Assembly: GCF_030123065.1 (NCBI RefSeq)
Contig: NZ_CP126093.1
Span: forward strand, 3,104,001-3,168,000
Source of the DNA: Neobacillus sp. DY30
Lineage (GTDB): Bacteria; Bacillota; Bacilli; Bacillales; Cytobacillaceae
Length of the DNA stretch: 64,000 bases
Direction: 5' to 3'
Within the stretch, counting starts at the first letter, position 1; each line of letters opens with the position of its first letter. Positions 46,321 through 55,270 of the stretch are shown here, piece after piece. A program made the position numbers and the translations under genes. The notes beneath the pieces were generated by a model. It was given only the letters and a program-made list of their open reading frames with translations. It did no database searches and had not been told where the DNA came from.

Positions 46321-47559
46321 TTATTGAGCAATTTTACCTTTTGATATTTGCAAATATTGCCCATTGGTAACATTCGTCGTATATCGACCATTAAAATTCT
46401 CATTATCTACTATATCGCTTTTTCCAACAGGTCCTGCCATTACTGCTACGTATCCTTGTCCATAACTTTCAATTACATATTGACCTGGAGGAATGTCTAC
46501 CCCAACTTTATACCATGCAGAATCCTTATAATCTTGAACATTATTTACTATTTCATAAATTTGTTTCGCGCCACTTACACCTAATGTTCCAAAGGCAGCT
46601 ATATTTATTAATACTCCTTGGGTCTCTATGTTACCTGCATCATTCACGTATACATATCCAAAACTATCAAAGTTTTCATTATCAATAATATTTCCTGCAG
46701 GATCCTTTTCAGCATAGTATTTACCACTTCCGGAAAATGAAATAAATGCATACTCACCTGCTGGAATGTCGCCTTTAATATATGATCCGGTATCGAAAGC
46801 TTGTTTTAAAGCAAATAACCCAGTTATATTTTCAATCATTTTTTGTTGAGGTGTTTTTTCAGCTTCTTTTTTAGCTTCTTCATCAGCTTTTTTCTTGGCT
46901 GCTTCTTCATCAGCTTTTTTCTTGGCTGCTTCTTCATCAGCTCTCTTCATAGCTTCAGCAGCTTCAGCTTTTCTCTCAGCTTCTTTTTTAGCTTTCTGGT
47001 CTGCTTCAATTTTTGCTTTTTCTGCATTTTCAGCTTGTATTGCGGCTTGCTCTGCTTTTTCAGCATCACTTTCTATGAAACCGTCAAATACGGCAGATAT
47101 AATAAATAAGTACCCTATCACTGCAACAACCATTTTCCACTTATTCTTAGAACGAAATCCTAATATTTTGTTATACCATTTCCGTTCAAGGAAAGTTACA
47201 GGGATGTCGTGTGATTGTAATTCTTCAGTTAGGTCATTTGAAGCATCAACCTTTAAAGTGAAACCTGTGTTAAATTGATACAAAGTCGAAAGTGCAAACT
47301 TATCAACCGTTACAGAAGAAAAATCGTTCCACGAAAACGAATATTTAAGTTCCACTTTTTCTAAAACCTCTTCTTCGCCAGATACTGTTTTCTTAGCAAA
47401 ATAGATTTCGAATCCCTCAGGTGTTATGAGCATAAATAGCGGCTTGTTTTCAATAGTAACCCTGTAGATCTTATTCTTTTTATAAATCCTCTCCTCAAAA
47501 TATTTTGCAAGCAATACTTCGTGTGCTACGCTTTTCACTTTCTTTTTTTCTTTTGACAT
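46321..47559 (-). CDS. Hypothetical membrane protein with coiled coil and duplicated C-terminal domain
   Basis: 412 residues. Residues 1-135 are a cytoplasmic beta-rich domain, then a membrane helix (WKMVVAVIGYLFIISAVFDGF, near 140-160). A highly charged coiled coil follows with repeats of ADEEAAKKK, then two copies of a small beta domain (GSYIKGDIPAGEYAFISFSG near residue 265; VGVDIPPGQYVIESYGQGYV near 350). The C-terminal domains would lie outside the cell. ATG 47559 has GGGGGAG upstream. No family name recognised; the repeated domain resembles secreted surface modules. Confidence 0.7.
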   Translation of the reverse strand: MSKEKKKVKSVAHEVLLAKYFEERIYKKNKIYRVTIENKPLFMLITPEGFEIYFAKKTVSGEEEVLEKVELKYSFSWNDFSSVTVDKFALSTLYQFNTGFTLKVDASNDLTEELQSHDIPVTFLERKWYNKILGFRSKNKWKMVVAVIGYLFIISAVFDGFIESDAEKAEQAAIQAENAEKAKIEADQKAKKEAERKAEAAEAMKRADEEAAKKKADEEAAKKKADEEAKKEAEKTPQQKMIENITGLFALKQAFDTGSYIKGDIPAGEYAFISFSGSGKYYAEKDPAGNIIDNENFDSFGYVYVNDAGNIETQGVLINIAAFGTLGVSGAKQIYEIVNNVQDYKDSAWYKVGVDIPPGQYVIESYGQGYVAVMAGPVGKSDIVDNENFNGRYTTNVTNGQYLQISKGKIAQ

Positions 47560-47641
47560 TATGGCTCCCCCTTCTATACAAATTAATAATTCGATAGATA
47601 TTTCCATTTACCTGCAAATTTCAAATCTGTGACAAAATATC

Positions 47642-47786
47642 CATTAATAAAAGCCCTTATCATTCGAGAGGGGCTTTCTCTAATTCTTTTACCTGTTCAG
47701 TCATATCTTTTAAGTTGCATTTTACCTTTACAATCTCTCCACCAAAAGGCATTTCTCTTTTAATTATTTTCACCATTTTTCCATTG
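47642..47786. other. Non-coding region with a hairpin
   Basis: AAAGCCC...GGGGCTTT hairpin near the start, related to the one at 46284-46316. No supported gene up to the palindromic site. Confidence 0.4.
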
Positions 47787-47875
47787 GTGTCAAAACTTAA
47801 AAGTTTTGACACTAAAAAATGGAAGTGATAAAATAAAGGTATCGAATGGTGTCATAACTTATATTCATAAGTGAG
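47787..47875 (+). promoter_or_regulatory. Candidate resolution (res-like) site upstream of the serine recombinase
   Basis: Perfect palindrome GTGTCAAAACTT-AA-AAGTTTTGACAC (47787-47812) and, about 35 bases on, a related half-site GTGTCATAACTTAT with ATAAG opposite (from 47850). TGTC-N-palindromes immediately upstream of a resolvase gene are typical resolvase-binding subsites. Confidence 0.6.
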
Positions 47876-47884
47876 GTGATAAAA

Positions 47885-48430
47885 TTGAAGTTTGGGTACT
47901 GCCGTGTTAGCACTTTAGGACAGGATTTGGAAGTACAGATAGAAAGGTTGCAGGCAGAAGGCTGCGATAAGATTATCGAGGAAAAATTTACTGGAACAAA
48001 GTTGGAGAGACCGAAATTTAGTAAATTACTTGAAGAGGTAAAAGAAGGGGACACTTTAGTAGTAACTAAGCTAGATCGACTAGCCAGAAATGTCCGAGAA
48101 GGAATTGATGTGGTTGAGGAATTATTCAACAAGGGTGTTCGTGTACATGTATTAAACGTGGGGTTACTCGAAAACACAACCATGGGAAGGTTCTTCCTGC
48201 AAACGATGTTAGCGGTAGCGGAAATGGAAAGAAATATGATTGTAGAACGAACCCAGGAAGGGAAAGCATTAGCTAGGCAACGTGAGGATTTTAGAGAAGG
48301 TCGACCGAAGAAGTTTAAAAAGGCACAAATAGAGCATGCGCTGAAGCTCCTGGAAACAAATTCTTATAAGCATGTAGAGGATATTACGGGGATTAGTAAA
48401 AGTACGTTAATAAGAGCTAGGAAACGTTAG
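47885..48430 (+). CDS. Serine recombinase (resolvase/invertase family)
   Basis: 181 residues. N-terminal catalytic domain [13 protein letters not shown] (Ser nucleophile in RVST, residue 9), [12 protein letters not shown] (Arg pair near 65-70), [26 protein letters not shown] (E helix), and a C-terminal HTH ([19 protein letters not shown]). TTG at 47885 preferred to GTG 47876 because GAGGTGAT precedes it. Closest in layout to Tn3-type resolvases. No transposase for such an element is nearby. Confidence 0.92.
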   Translation: MKFGYCRVSTLGQDLEVQIERLQAEGCDKIIEEKFTGTKLERPKFSKLLEEVKEGDTLVVTKLDRLARNVREGIDVVEELFNKGVRVHVLNVGLLENTTMGRFFLQTMLAVAEMERNMIVERTQEGKALARQREDFREGRPKKFKKAQIEHALKLLETNSYKHVEDITGISKSTLIRARKR

Positions 48431-48470
48431 TTGTAGTTGAATCAATATAGCGGGAACAGAGCAAAAAAAG

Positions 48471-48495
48471 GTCGACCATCATGGTCGATTTTTGA
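48471..48495 (+). terminator. Terminator of the serine recombinase
   Basis: TCGACC/GGTCGA stem followed by T5. Confidence 0.7.
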
Positions 48496-48580
48496 TTTGA
48501 GGCATATAATTACAACCATTTGGTGGCAGCATCTATACACCATATAATAATGGTTTGAAATTCCGTTTCCCATTGAAATT

Positions 48581-48662
48581 ACGGTCGCGGGAGTTAGGAA
48601 TCCAATTGCCATGGCTGTTGCAGCCCTCGTTATTGAACTAACGAAGCAGGATAGTTGAAGAG
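48581..48662 (+). repeat. Cassette repeat, copy 18
   Basis: ATGGCTGTTGCAGCC hairpin remains, then CGTTATTGAACTAACGAAGCA and GGATAGTTGAAGAG. Only traces of the 5' box. Confidence 0.75.
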
Positions 48663-48741
48663 GTTTATGGAATTTTTAATTATAGTTAGCGTTATATAGT
48701 TCATAAAATGTTTATTAAACGATGAAAGGAGAATGATACTA

Positions 48742-49173
48742 GTGGAAAAACCAAGGTTTAAAGATACAGGAAAAGGAATTTACCATTTTCTTGATTGTGT
48801 ACTTGTAGAATGCCCCCGCTGTCATCGTTGTGCTAAGATAATTGGAAATCCACGGAAATACTATCCAAAGTTGGTTTGTGAAATGTGCGGTTTAACGCGT
48901 TCTAAACAATCTGTAAATATCGGATCAGAGAAGTATGGTGAATTTATCTTATGGTTAAAGACGGATTGCTGTGGTAATACTCTTTGGGCTTATAATGAAG
49001 AACACCTCGACTATTTAGAGAGTTATGTCTCAGCGTCCTTAAGAGAACATATACCTAATATTAATAATAATAGTTTGGCGAGTAGACTTCCTAATTGGAT
49101 AAAGAGTGCTAAAAACAGAGAATCTATTTTAAAGTGTATTCTGAAACTAAGACAACGATTGAATTCCAAGTGA
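48742..49173 (+). CDS. Zinc-ribbon-containing protein
   Basis: 143 residues with two CxxC pairs, ECPRCHRC (near 26-33) and CEMCG (near 49-53), forming a TFIIB-type zinc ribbon, followed by a helical C-terminus. Similar small proteins are annotated only as zinc-ribbon-containing. GTG at 48742 is chosen since GGAG is 10 bases upstream; ATG 48733 is too near. Cassette gene after repeat copy 18; on its right side lies an IS110 element. Confidence 0.78.
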   Translation: MEKPRFKDTGKGIYHFLDCVLVECPRCHRCAKIIGNPRKYYPKLVCEMCGLTRSKQSVNIGSEKYGEFILWLKTDCCGNTLWAYNEEHLDYLESYVSASLREHIPNINNNSLASRLPNWIKSAKNRESILKCILKLRQRLNSK

Positions 49174-49309
49174 ATTCCTTTTTTCACTACCATGAAAATT
49201 AACTTCTGTTAGAACCGAAAAATGGCAATACTTAAATAAACGCAGCTCATTCATCTTTTTAAAAGGGGAGAGCGTCTGATCTTTGGCGGTTATATACTTG
49301 TTTAATGGA

Positions 49310-50527
49310 TTAGGAAGCTTCTGTTATTGTAACCGAATAGCCTAAGTTTTCTAGCCTACGAACCGAATGGCGTACAATAGATACCTGTCTTTGTTTATCA
49401 AAGTAGTCTTCGCCTAAGTCTACATACATTTCTTTTCTAATTAACAGGTAATATGCAATCCGCAATATTGCATGTGCAACTACTATTGCTGCTCTTTTGT
49501 TTCCTTTTCGTCCTGCTGTTCGTCGATATAGTGCACCTAGATAGTTTTTAGAACCTCTCACTGATTGAGCTGCTTCAGTTAATGCTGATCTTAAATACTT
49601 ATTTCCTTTTTTCGATCTAGTTGATTTTCTTTTTCCAGCACTTTCGTTATGTCCAGGTACGAGAGCTGCCCACGAACAAAGATGTGCCGCAGTTGGAAAT
49701 TGTTTTTTAACATCAGTACCGATTTCAGCTAGAATTTGTTCAGCCATTCTTCTGGCGATTCCAGGTATCGAATCTAGTCTTTCAATATCTTCTTCATAAG
49801 TGCTAACTCGTTCGGCTATTTCTTGATCTAGCATTTCAATTTGCTCAGTTAGAAAATCAATGTGGGTTAAAATCGTCTTGAGCATTAAGCGTTGATGTGG
49901 GTTTACATAGCCCTGAAGTGCTAATTCAAGTTGTTCTTTTTTCTTTTTCATTGTACGACGAGCGAAGTTTGCTAGTTTCTCAGGATCATCTTCGCCATCA
50001 GCGATAGCTCGAAGCATATCCTTTGAGGAAACCCCCATAATATCAGAAACGTCAGAGCCTAGTTTGATGTTGGCTCCTTCTAAAACTTTTTGAATCCGAT
50101 TATGTTGTCTTGCACGTTCTTCTATAATACTACGGCGATAACGAACAAGTTCTCGCAGCTCTCTTTGAGTTCGATTTGGAATGAAACTCGCTTTGAGTAG
50201 ACCATGGCGAAGAAGTTGTGCAATCCATTCGGCATCTTTAACGTCGGTCTTACGACCTGGGAGTGCCTTCATGTGTTGGGCGTTTACAACTAGAAACTCA
50301 ATCCCTTCAGATTCTAGTAAGTTGACTATAGGTTTCCAATAAACACTCGTGCTTTCCATTGCTACATGTGTACAACCATGTTCTTTAACCCAGTCGATTA
50401 ACTTGAGTAGAAAAACTGTTTTAGTAGAAAACGTTTGAATCTCCTTTCCATCAGGTGTCATAATACACGCAGTGATATTATCTTTATGAACATCCATACC
50501 ACATGCTCTTTCAATGATTACATCCAT
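49310..50527 (-). CDS. IS110-family DEDD transposase (second type)
   Basis: 405 residues, only distantly related to the transposase at 38486. N-terminal DEDD domain: [15 protein letters not shown] (Asp near residue 11), [14 protein letters not shown] (Glu), [16 protein letters not shown] (Asp pair). C-terminal Transposase_20 domain: [20 protein letters not shown] and [33 protein letters not shown] in segments, with the catalytic Ser in this region. GGAAGAATTTCA precedes the ATG. Intact. Confidence 0.96.
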   Translation of the reverse strand: MDVIIERACGMDVHKDNITACIMTPDGKEIQTFSTKTVFLLKLIDWVKEHGCTHVAMESTSVYWKPIVNLLESEGIEFLVVNAQHMKALPGRKTDVKDAEWIAQLLRHGLLKASFIPNRTQRELRELVRYRRSIIEERARQHNRIQKVLEGANIKLGSDVSDIMGVSSKDMLRAIADGEDDPEKLANFARRTMKKKKEQLELALQGYVNPHQRLMLKTILTHIDFLTEQIEMLDQEIAERVSTYEEDIERLDSIPGIARRMAEQILAEIGTDVKKQFPTAAHLCSWAALVPGHNESAGKRKSTRSKKGNKYLRSALTEAAQSVRGSKNYLGALYRRTAGRKGNKRAAIVVAHAILRIAYYLLIRKEMYVDLGEDYFDKQRQVSIVRHSVRRLENLGYSVTITEAS

Positions 50528-50784
50528 TGAAATTCTTCCTTTCTAGGCTTATAAATTGGAGGCTGGTGCAACAATCAGAATAAGGATTAATCTACCATGA
50601 GTGCTTCCCGTAAGGGAGCGACAGTTTGTGGTGCACCGTGGTCGTTGGAGTCAGACTAACGGATGGGCTCTATGGCACCATAGTACATCGACCTTCCTCT
50701 CCAGCCTTAGGACAAGTATGGACGGATTCAATACATTTTCATTCTTTGTGGTGAAGAGCTGTTTTTTAGTGATTCATGGATGGC
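50528..50784 (-). ncRNA. Candidate bridge-RNA region of the second IS110 element
   Basis: Non-coding DNA upstream of the transposase, where the IS110 subgroup keeps its guide RNA. Hairpins include TGGTGC/GCACCA and CTATGGTGCCATAG. It contains CCGTTAG, equal to the minus-strand reading of CTAACGG in the repeat, and ATACTT as in the left flank; these matches are short. Confidence 0.35.
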
Positions 50785-50848
50785 TAACGGGTAGCTTTAG
50801 TTGAAGAAAGACAATCAATAAATGGTCTTTTTTTATTACTGTTCAGGT
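50785..50848 (+). repeat. Cassette repeat, copy 19
   Basis: Continuation of the 5' box, CGGGTAGCTTTAGTTGAAG, then a hairpin AAAGAC/GGTCTTT + T. The beginning of the box lies left of the IS at about 49216-49233. Confidence 0.65.
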
Positions 50849-50950
50849 TCACCCTTGTTCGTAAAAACCTGCTGGTTCTGAATGGGGTCCGTAGAAAGCC
50901 TTATTGCAGTGATATAATTAAATAAATCTTATTTAAGGAGACTTATAGTT

Positions 50951-51943
50951 TTGGATGCAAAATATATTAAATTCTACGAATTTGGCAGTCCTAAAGATGT
51001 GTTAAAAATTGAATATAAAACTATTCAACCACCAAAAGACAGTGAAGTTCTTGTTCGAATGCTGGCACGACCTATCAATCCTTCTGATTTAATTCCAATC
51101 AGAGGGTCGTATGCTCATCGAATCTCTTTACCTAATATTCCTGGTTATGAAGGAGTAGGTATTGTAGAAGATGTAGGTCCTTTCGTTTCAAAAAAACTTA
51201 TTGGTAAGCGAGTTTTGCCTTTGCGCGGGGAAGGTACATGGCAAGAATTTGTTAAGACATCCGCAGAATTTGTCGTTCCTATCCCTGATTCGATTGATGA
51301 TTTTACGGCATCCCAAATGTATATTAATCCCGTTACAGCGTGGGTGGTTTGTACGGAGGTTTTAAAATTAAGATCAAATAATGTTTTATTGGTGAACGCA
51401 TGTGGTTCATCGATTGGGCATATTTTTGCTCAATTATCAAAGATTTTAGGTTTTCGATTGATTGCAGTAACGAGAAATAATAAATATACAGAGGATTTAC
51501 TTCATCTCGGTGCTTCTTATGTGATAGATACCTCTAAAGTTTCGCTGCATGAAACAGTTATGGAATTAACAAATGGAAGGGGTGCAGATGCTGCGATTGA
51601 TTCCGTTGGCGGTTCATCTGGAAACGACTTGGCTTTTAGTGTCCGACCTAATGGGAATTTTATAACCATCGGTCTTTTATCAGGAATACAAGTAAATTGG
51701 GCAGATATTGTAAATCAAGCAAAGGTGAATGCGAATATATTTCATTTACGGAATTGGAATAAAAATGTCTCAGCAGATAAATGGCAAGGAACGTTTAATC
51801 ATCTAATTAGGCTAGTAGAAGACAAGAAATTACGCTTGATGATGGTAGATTCTAAGTATGACTTGTCGGATGTAAAAAAGGCTATTGAGGTTGTTGAATC
51901 TTCTAAAATCACTATAGGGAAAGTATTTTTAACAAGCAATTGA
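50951..51943 (+). CDS. Zinc-type alcohol dehydrogenase-like (MDR) oxidoreductase
   Basis: 330 residues, MDR superfamily, close in pattern to enoyl-thioester/quinone reductases: GroES-like N-terminal domain (ARPINPSDLIPIRGSY; PNIPGYEGVGIVEDVG) and a Rossmann domain with NACGSSIGHIFAQLSKILG near residue 150 binding NAD(P)H, and GADAAIDSVGG near 214. Structural zinc cysteines are absent. TTG start after AAGGAG. Substrate unknown. Followed 11 bases later by repeat copy 20, so a cassette gene, larger than most. Confidence 0.9.
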   Translation: MDAKYIKFYEFGSPKDVLKIEYKTIQPPKDSEVLVRMLARPINPSDLIPIRGSYAHRISLPNIPGYEGVGIVEDVGPFVSKKLIGKRVLPLRGEGTWQEFVKTSAEFVVPIPDSIDDFTASQMYINPVTAWVVCTEVLKLRSNNVLLVNACGSSIGHIFAQLSKILGFRLIAVTRNNKYTEDLLHLGASYVIDTSKVSLHETVMELTNGRGADAAIDSVGGSSGNDLAFSVRPNGNFITIGLLSGIQVNWADIVNQAKVNANIFHLRNWNKNVSADKWQGTFNHLIRLVEDKKLRLMMVDSKYDLSDVKKAIEVVESSKITIGKVFLTSN

Positions 51944-51944
51944 G

Positions 51945-51981
51945 TTATACTTGTTCAACTAAGGGACAGGTTAGTTGAAAT
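51945..51981 (+). repeat. Cassette repeat, copy 20 (3' box only)
   Basis: ACTTGTTCAACTAAGGGACA and GGTTAGTTGAAAT. No hairpin. Confidence 0.8.
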
Positions 51982-52074
51982 ATTAACTTCCTAATGATTC
52001 TATTAATGATCGGTCATTGTTTGGAATATATTGAGAATACCCCTAAATAAGATCAATAAAAGGAGTGAGGATAG

Positions 52075-52425
52075 ATGCTAACTATTGTCATGCAAGTATT
52101 TTTAGCATTATTTATTTTAGTAGGAGGATTCATAAAACTTTTACGTATGCCGTTTCAGGTTGAGCATTGGCGGCATTATCAATATCCATTATGGTTCATG
52201 TCTGTAATAGGATTGATTGAAATTATTGGAGCAATAGGTATGATTAGTGGTATATGGATTAGCTACTTAACGGTTGGATCAAGTGTATTATTTGTACTCC
52301 TCATGTTAGGAGCCATACATTCTCATATTTTTCGAGCCCATCAATCAATTGTAATGATTATTCCTGCGACGATCTGTTTAATACTATCTATTGTATTGAT
52401 TATTAAAAACATAACCTTAGCTTAA
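52075..52425 (+). CDS. DoxX-like membrane protein
   Basis: 116 residues, four membrane helices. DoxX pattern at the N-terminus (MQVFLALFILVGGFIKLLRMPFQVEHW, split across residues 5-32), and IGLIEIIGAIGMISG in helix 2. Function of small DoxX proteins is generally unknown. ATG preceded by AGGAGTGAGG. Single gene following repeat copy 20. Confidence 0.85.
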   Translation: MLTIVMQVFLALFILVGGFIKLLRMPFQVEHWRHYQYPLWFMSVIGLIEIIGAIGMISGIWISYLTVGSSVLFVLLMLGAIHSHIFRAHQSIVMIIPATICLILSIVLIIKNITLA

Positions 52426-52578
52426 ACTTGTTCACAATTTTGGGGAAGATTAATAAAAGACTTACAGACTACTCTTCTATTATAATATTATGTTATTTCC
52501 TCCTGTACATTAAGAGGGGCTTTTGGTTCGGTACTTCAAAAATGACAGTGTCGCTTTTTATTTATCGAGAATCAGTAA
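52426..52578 (+). other. Intergenic sequence without a recognised gene
   Basis: AT-rich; only a weak hairpin is seen before repeat copy 21. Confidence 0.3.
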
Positions 52579-52686
52579 AGATTGCGAGACTTTATACTTA
52601 AACTATCTAGGGTTCAATAGTTAAAGTGAGACCGCTGCGGCGGTCTTTTTGCTTGTTCTGCTAACGAGGCAGGTTAATTTAATTAA
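52579..52686 (+). repeat. Cassette repeat, copy 21
   Basis: AGATTGCGAGACTTTATACT, TAAACTATCTAGGGTTCAATAG (5' box eroded), GAGACCGCTGCGGCGGTC + T5, then GCTTGTTCTGCTAACGAGGC and AGGTTAATTTAATTAA. Confidence 0.85.
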
Positions 52687-52795
52687 ATTTAAAACCAAAC
52701 AATATTATTAATCGTCTAATATTTGAATAGGTGCTATTAGTAATTTTGCAAATACATACCAAGAAAGAACAATGGAGGAGAAAATGTAAAAAGGA

Positions 52796-53248
52796 ATGAA
52801 GGTTGTTATTAGTTTGAGTTTGGTGTTTTATTTATTCGCATTGGTAGTTCTATTATTCTTTGGTACAAGAGGTTATATATGGACAGATTTGACATTGATA
52901 GAATATATCAAGAGTTCTTCAAATTTTGTTCCATTTAAAACAATAAGTACATTTATTAGGGTGTTTTTTGACGGAAGTATGAATATGGATATACCAATAA
53001 AAAACCTAGCTGGTAATTTTATTATGTTTTTACCAATGGGTATTTACCTCCCTTACTTTATAAAAAGAATAAACAAAGCAAGTGTATTTTCAATTTCAAT
53101 GATTATATTATTATTTGTAATTGAAGTAACACAATTGGTTATAAGAAGAGGAAGTTTTGACATTGATGATTTTATTCTTAATATGTTTGGTGCTTTGATT
53201 GGATTTGGAATTTGGAAAACAAAATTTGTTCAGAAATTACTAAAATAG
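52796..53248 (+). CDS. VanZ family membrane protein
   Basis: 150 residues, four membrane helices with the VanZ pattern: NFVPFKTI near residue 43, NLAGNFIMFLPMGIYLP near 70-86, EVTQLVIRRGSFDIDDFILNMFGALIG near 110-136. VanZ proteins can lower teicoplanin susceptibility, most are uncharacterised. The ATG at 52796 has a poorly spaced site; a better-placed ATG at 52784, with GGAGG before it, is followed at once by TAA, so one base change seems to have removed the original start. Repeat copy 22 begins after the stop. Confidence 0.88.
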   Translation: MKVVISLSLVFYLFALVVLLFFGTRGYIWTDLTLIEYIKSSSNFVPFKTISTFIRVFFDGSMNMDIPIKNLAGNFIMFLPMGIYLPYFIKRINKASVFSISMIILLFVIEVTQLVIRRGSFDIDDFILNMFGALIGFGIWKTKFVQKLLK

Positions 53249-53249
53249 C

Positions 53250-53334
53250 ATTTTCAACTAACGAGTGCGATGCTTCAATTTAACGAAGGATCGCATTTTC
53301 TTTATTCAAGTAAACGGGCAGGTTAGCAGAATTA
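53250..53334 (+). repeat. Cassette repeat, copy 22
   Basis: TTCAACTAACGAGTGCGATG, an individual hairpin (TGCGATGCTTC/GAAGGATCGCA), TTTTC, then TTATTCAAGTAAACGGGCAG and GTTAGCAGAATTAG. Complete, 2 bases after the stop. Confidence 0.82.
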
Positions 53335-53499
53335 GAAAGGAATTAGGGACTAAATTAGAAGTTCATTTAAAAGCGAAAATAGGAATAACCAGTCCAAAGC
53401 GGACTGGCTGCTATTCTAGTGCGTGATACATTCAGCGTTTTTGGTTGTTATTTAAAATTTCTTCTCTCTTTTGAACCTACTTTTACTCATTTGTTATTT

Positions 53500-54708
53500 T
53501 TAAAAAAAAGCAGGAGAAAAGTCTACATCCTCTATCCAAATACCTGCTTCTTTCTGCTTGTCATGCTTTATCCATACATCACCATTTTGAATTTCGTCTT
53601 GTCTGCGTAACCATGTGAGATAGGAACCAACAGACTGGGGATCTTCATCTAACTCATTTTCTTTTGGAAATGTGATTTGTTTTTGATTGTCTGATCCTAT
53701 ATCTATTTCATATAGAGATGTGAACATTGTAGGGACTGGACCTTCTTTCCACACTTTGTTTTCCTGTGACCGTGCGACAATCACTTTGGAAGGTGTCCAC
53801 CATTCCAAATCTAGGTCTACATACCCTTTAGGTGTATATTCAACCTGTTTGGTGAATGCCTCTATTTCAGCAATTTTTGTGATCTTATTCTCAACAAAAA
53901 AACGTCCTTCTCCTGAAATATAAGCTAATTGGTTTGATTGTGGAGCCCACTTAAACCAGTCACTAAATCCTAACATCCTACCAATATCTTTGAACACTTT
54001 TCCATCTGAAGATAAAACACATAAAGGATTACTGTCCATAGCCCAAGAAGGTGTTGGGGTGCCAAGAAAGCTAATCCACTTTCCGTCATGACTCCACTTA
54101 AAGTTACCTACATCAACGGCGAATAAATCATTTTCATCGATTCGGATTGAGTACAAAAGGACCGCCTTTTTCTCATTTAGATTCATATCCTTTGGAATTC
54201 GATACAACTTAATTGGCTCCCAGCCTGTTGGAAGACGGTTAGAGCTAGCAGAAACAATAAACTCTCTCCCATTTGGATACCACTCAAATCCACTAACTCC
54301 TAACGACACATTTTCAAATCCATAAGGTCTGTCATCTTTTGTCTTTGTAACGTTTAGTACCCATCCTGATATGTATGCTAGCTCATTTGCAACAGGGGAC
54401 CAATTAAAATAAGAAGTCTGAATGCTATGATATGGTTCGTAGTTTTCTTTCCTTTTTGTATCATAAACCCACAGGTTAGACTTCTCTCCCTTTTCATCAC
54501 CGTCGATATACGCAATAAATCTTCCATCATAGGACCACTGTGGTGAATAGACATATTTATCTTTAGTAAGCTGTATTTCTTGATTTCCCTCTTTTATCCA
54601 TAACTGGTGATTACGAACAAACGCAGCCTTCAATGACACTTCTGACTTTGTCACAGTTGAGTAATGAAAGAAGAAAAGCATCAAAGATAATAAAATTTTT
54701 ATTGGCAC
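53500..54708 (-). CDS. TolB-like beta-propeller protein, secreted or membrane-anchored
   Basis: 402 residues: N-terminal hydrophobic segment (VPIKILLSLMLFFFHYSTVT) as signal or anchor, then WD40/PD40-like propeller blades (YSPQWSYDGRFIAYIDGD; NWSPVANELAYISGW; KWSHDGKWISFLGT; KWAPQSNQLAYISG), about six blades. GTG 54708 is chosen for AGGAGGG at 6 bases and because it places the signal at the N-terminus; a longer frame from 54792 exists. Function unknown. On the minus strand, unlike the neighbouring cassette genes. Confidence 0.8.
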   Translation of the reverse strand: MPIKILLSLMLFFFHYSTVTKSEVSLKAAFVRNHQLWIKEGNQEIQLTKDKYVYSPQWSYDGRFIAYIDGDEKGEKSNLWVYDTKRKENYEPYHSIQTSYFNWSPVANELAYISGWVLNVTKTKDDRPYGFENVSLGVSGFEWYPNGREFIVSASSNRLPTGWEPIKLYRIPKDMNLNEKKAVLLYSIRIDENDLFAVDVGNFKWSHDGKWISFLGTPTPSWAMDSNPLCVLSSDGKVFKDIGRMLGFSDWFKWAPQSNQLAYISGEGRFFVENKITKIAEIEAFTKQVEYTPKGYVDLDLEWWTPSKVIVARSQENKVWKEGPVPTMFTSLYEIDIGSDNQKQITFPKENELDEDPQSVGSYLTWLRRQDEIQNGDVWIKHDKQKEAGIWIEDVDFSPAFF

Positions 54709-54868
54709 AACAATCCCTCCTGCTCCTGCATTATTTAGCCTTTTACCTTTATTGATACTAGCATTCGTTTTAAGGTGGGTTCGCCAAATCAAAATAAACA
54801 GTGATATTCAAGTTGAACAAAATAAACAGATTATCTCTATTTTGCAAAAAAATGAAAAAGTTAAATGA
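54701..54868 (+). pseudogene. Small single-helix membrane protein remnant
   Basis: Open (+) frame without an ATG/GTG/TTG start: ALFSLLPLLILAFVLRWVRQ then IKINSDIQVEQNKQIISILQ and KNEKVK, ending 54868. One helix then a charged tail, like DUF4083-type peptides. It overlaps the start region of the opposite gene, so expression of both is doubtful. Confidence 0.3.
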
Positions 54869-54886
54869 TGACGGAGGTGTAAGAGA

Positions 54887-55132
54887 ATGGACATGAGGAG
54901 TTTTATTTTACATGGAGATATTCTCTCGGTTGAAGTTAAAATAAACGGAAGTGATTATAGGTTAGGTGTACAATGGAAAGCACCTACAAAGCCTTATGGT
55001 GATACTTGGGTATTAAAATCTTATGCTAACGTGTTGACTGGAGAAAAGGATTTATCAGAGGATAAAATCGCAGAGTTTTTAGACACTATCAATGCTAATT
55101 GGAATTGGAATATGGATGATTTTAAAAAATAG
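54887..55132 (+). CDS. 81-residue hypothetical protein
   Basis: 81 residues (MDMRSFILHGDILSVEVKINGS...), beta-hairpin-rich first half, helical end (LSEDKIAEFLDTINANWNWNMDD) rich in Asn and Trp. No family recognised. Excellent ribosome binding site (GGAGGTG) before the ATG. It is followed directly by repeat copy 23, so it is a cassette gene of the typical size. Confidence 0.75.
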   Translation: MDMRSFILHGDILSVEVKINGSDYRLGVQWKAPTKPYGDTWVLKSYANVLTGEKDLSEDKIAEFLDTINANWNWNMDDFKK

Positions 55133-55226
55133 ATTACTGAAATAACGGGTAGCAATTGTTGAAGAATGGGGTTGCTGCGGCGATCCTTTTTGTTCTTGAA
55201 CTAACGTGCAGGATAGTTTAATAAGA
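55133..55226 (+). repeat. Cassette repeat, copy 23
   Basis: AATAACGGGTAGCAATTGTTG, GTTGCTGCGGCGATCC + T5, then GTTCTTGAACTAACGTGCAG and GATAGTTTAATAAG. Complete. Confidence 0.88.
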
Positions 55227-55270
55227 GGTGTAAAGATATATGTTAAAATTGTAATAAAAAAGGGGGAGAT

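Larger units (their letters stand above)
49234..50784 (-). mobile_element. IS110-family insertion sequence of a second type
   Basis: About 1.55 kb. One flank (49216-49233) reads GCAATACTTAAATAA and the other (50784 on) reads ACGGGTAGCTTTAG: together they rebuild the 5' box of the cassette repeat, so the element seems to have inserted there. Ends are inferred from this and could be off by several bases. Transposase on the minus strand, with about 255 bases of non-coding DNA upstream of it. Confidence 0.6.

Noticed and set aside
46843..47278. Serine/phenylalanine-rich frames on the + strand
   Set aside because: They are the complement of the coiled-coil repeat region of the opposite gene.
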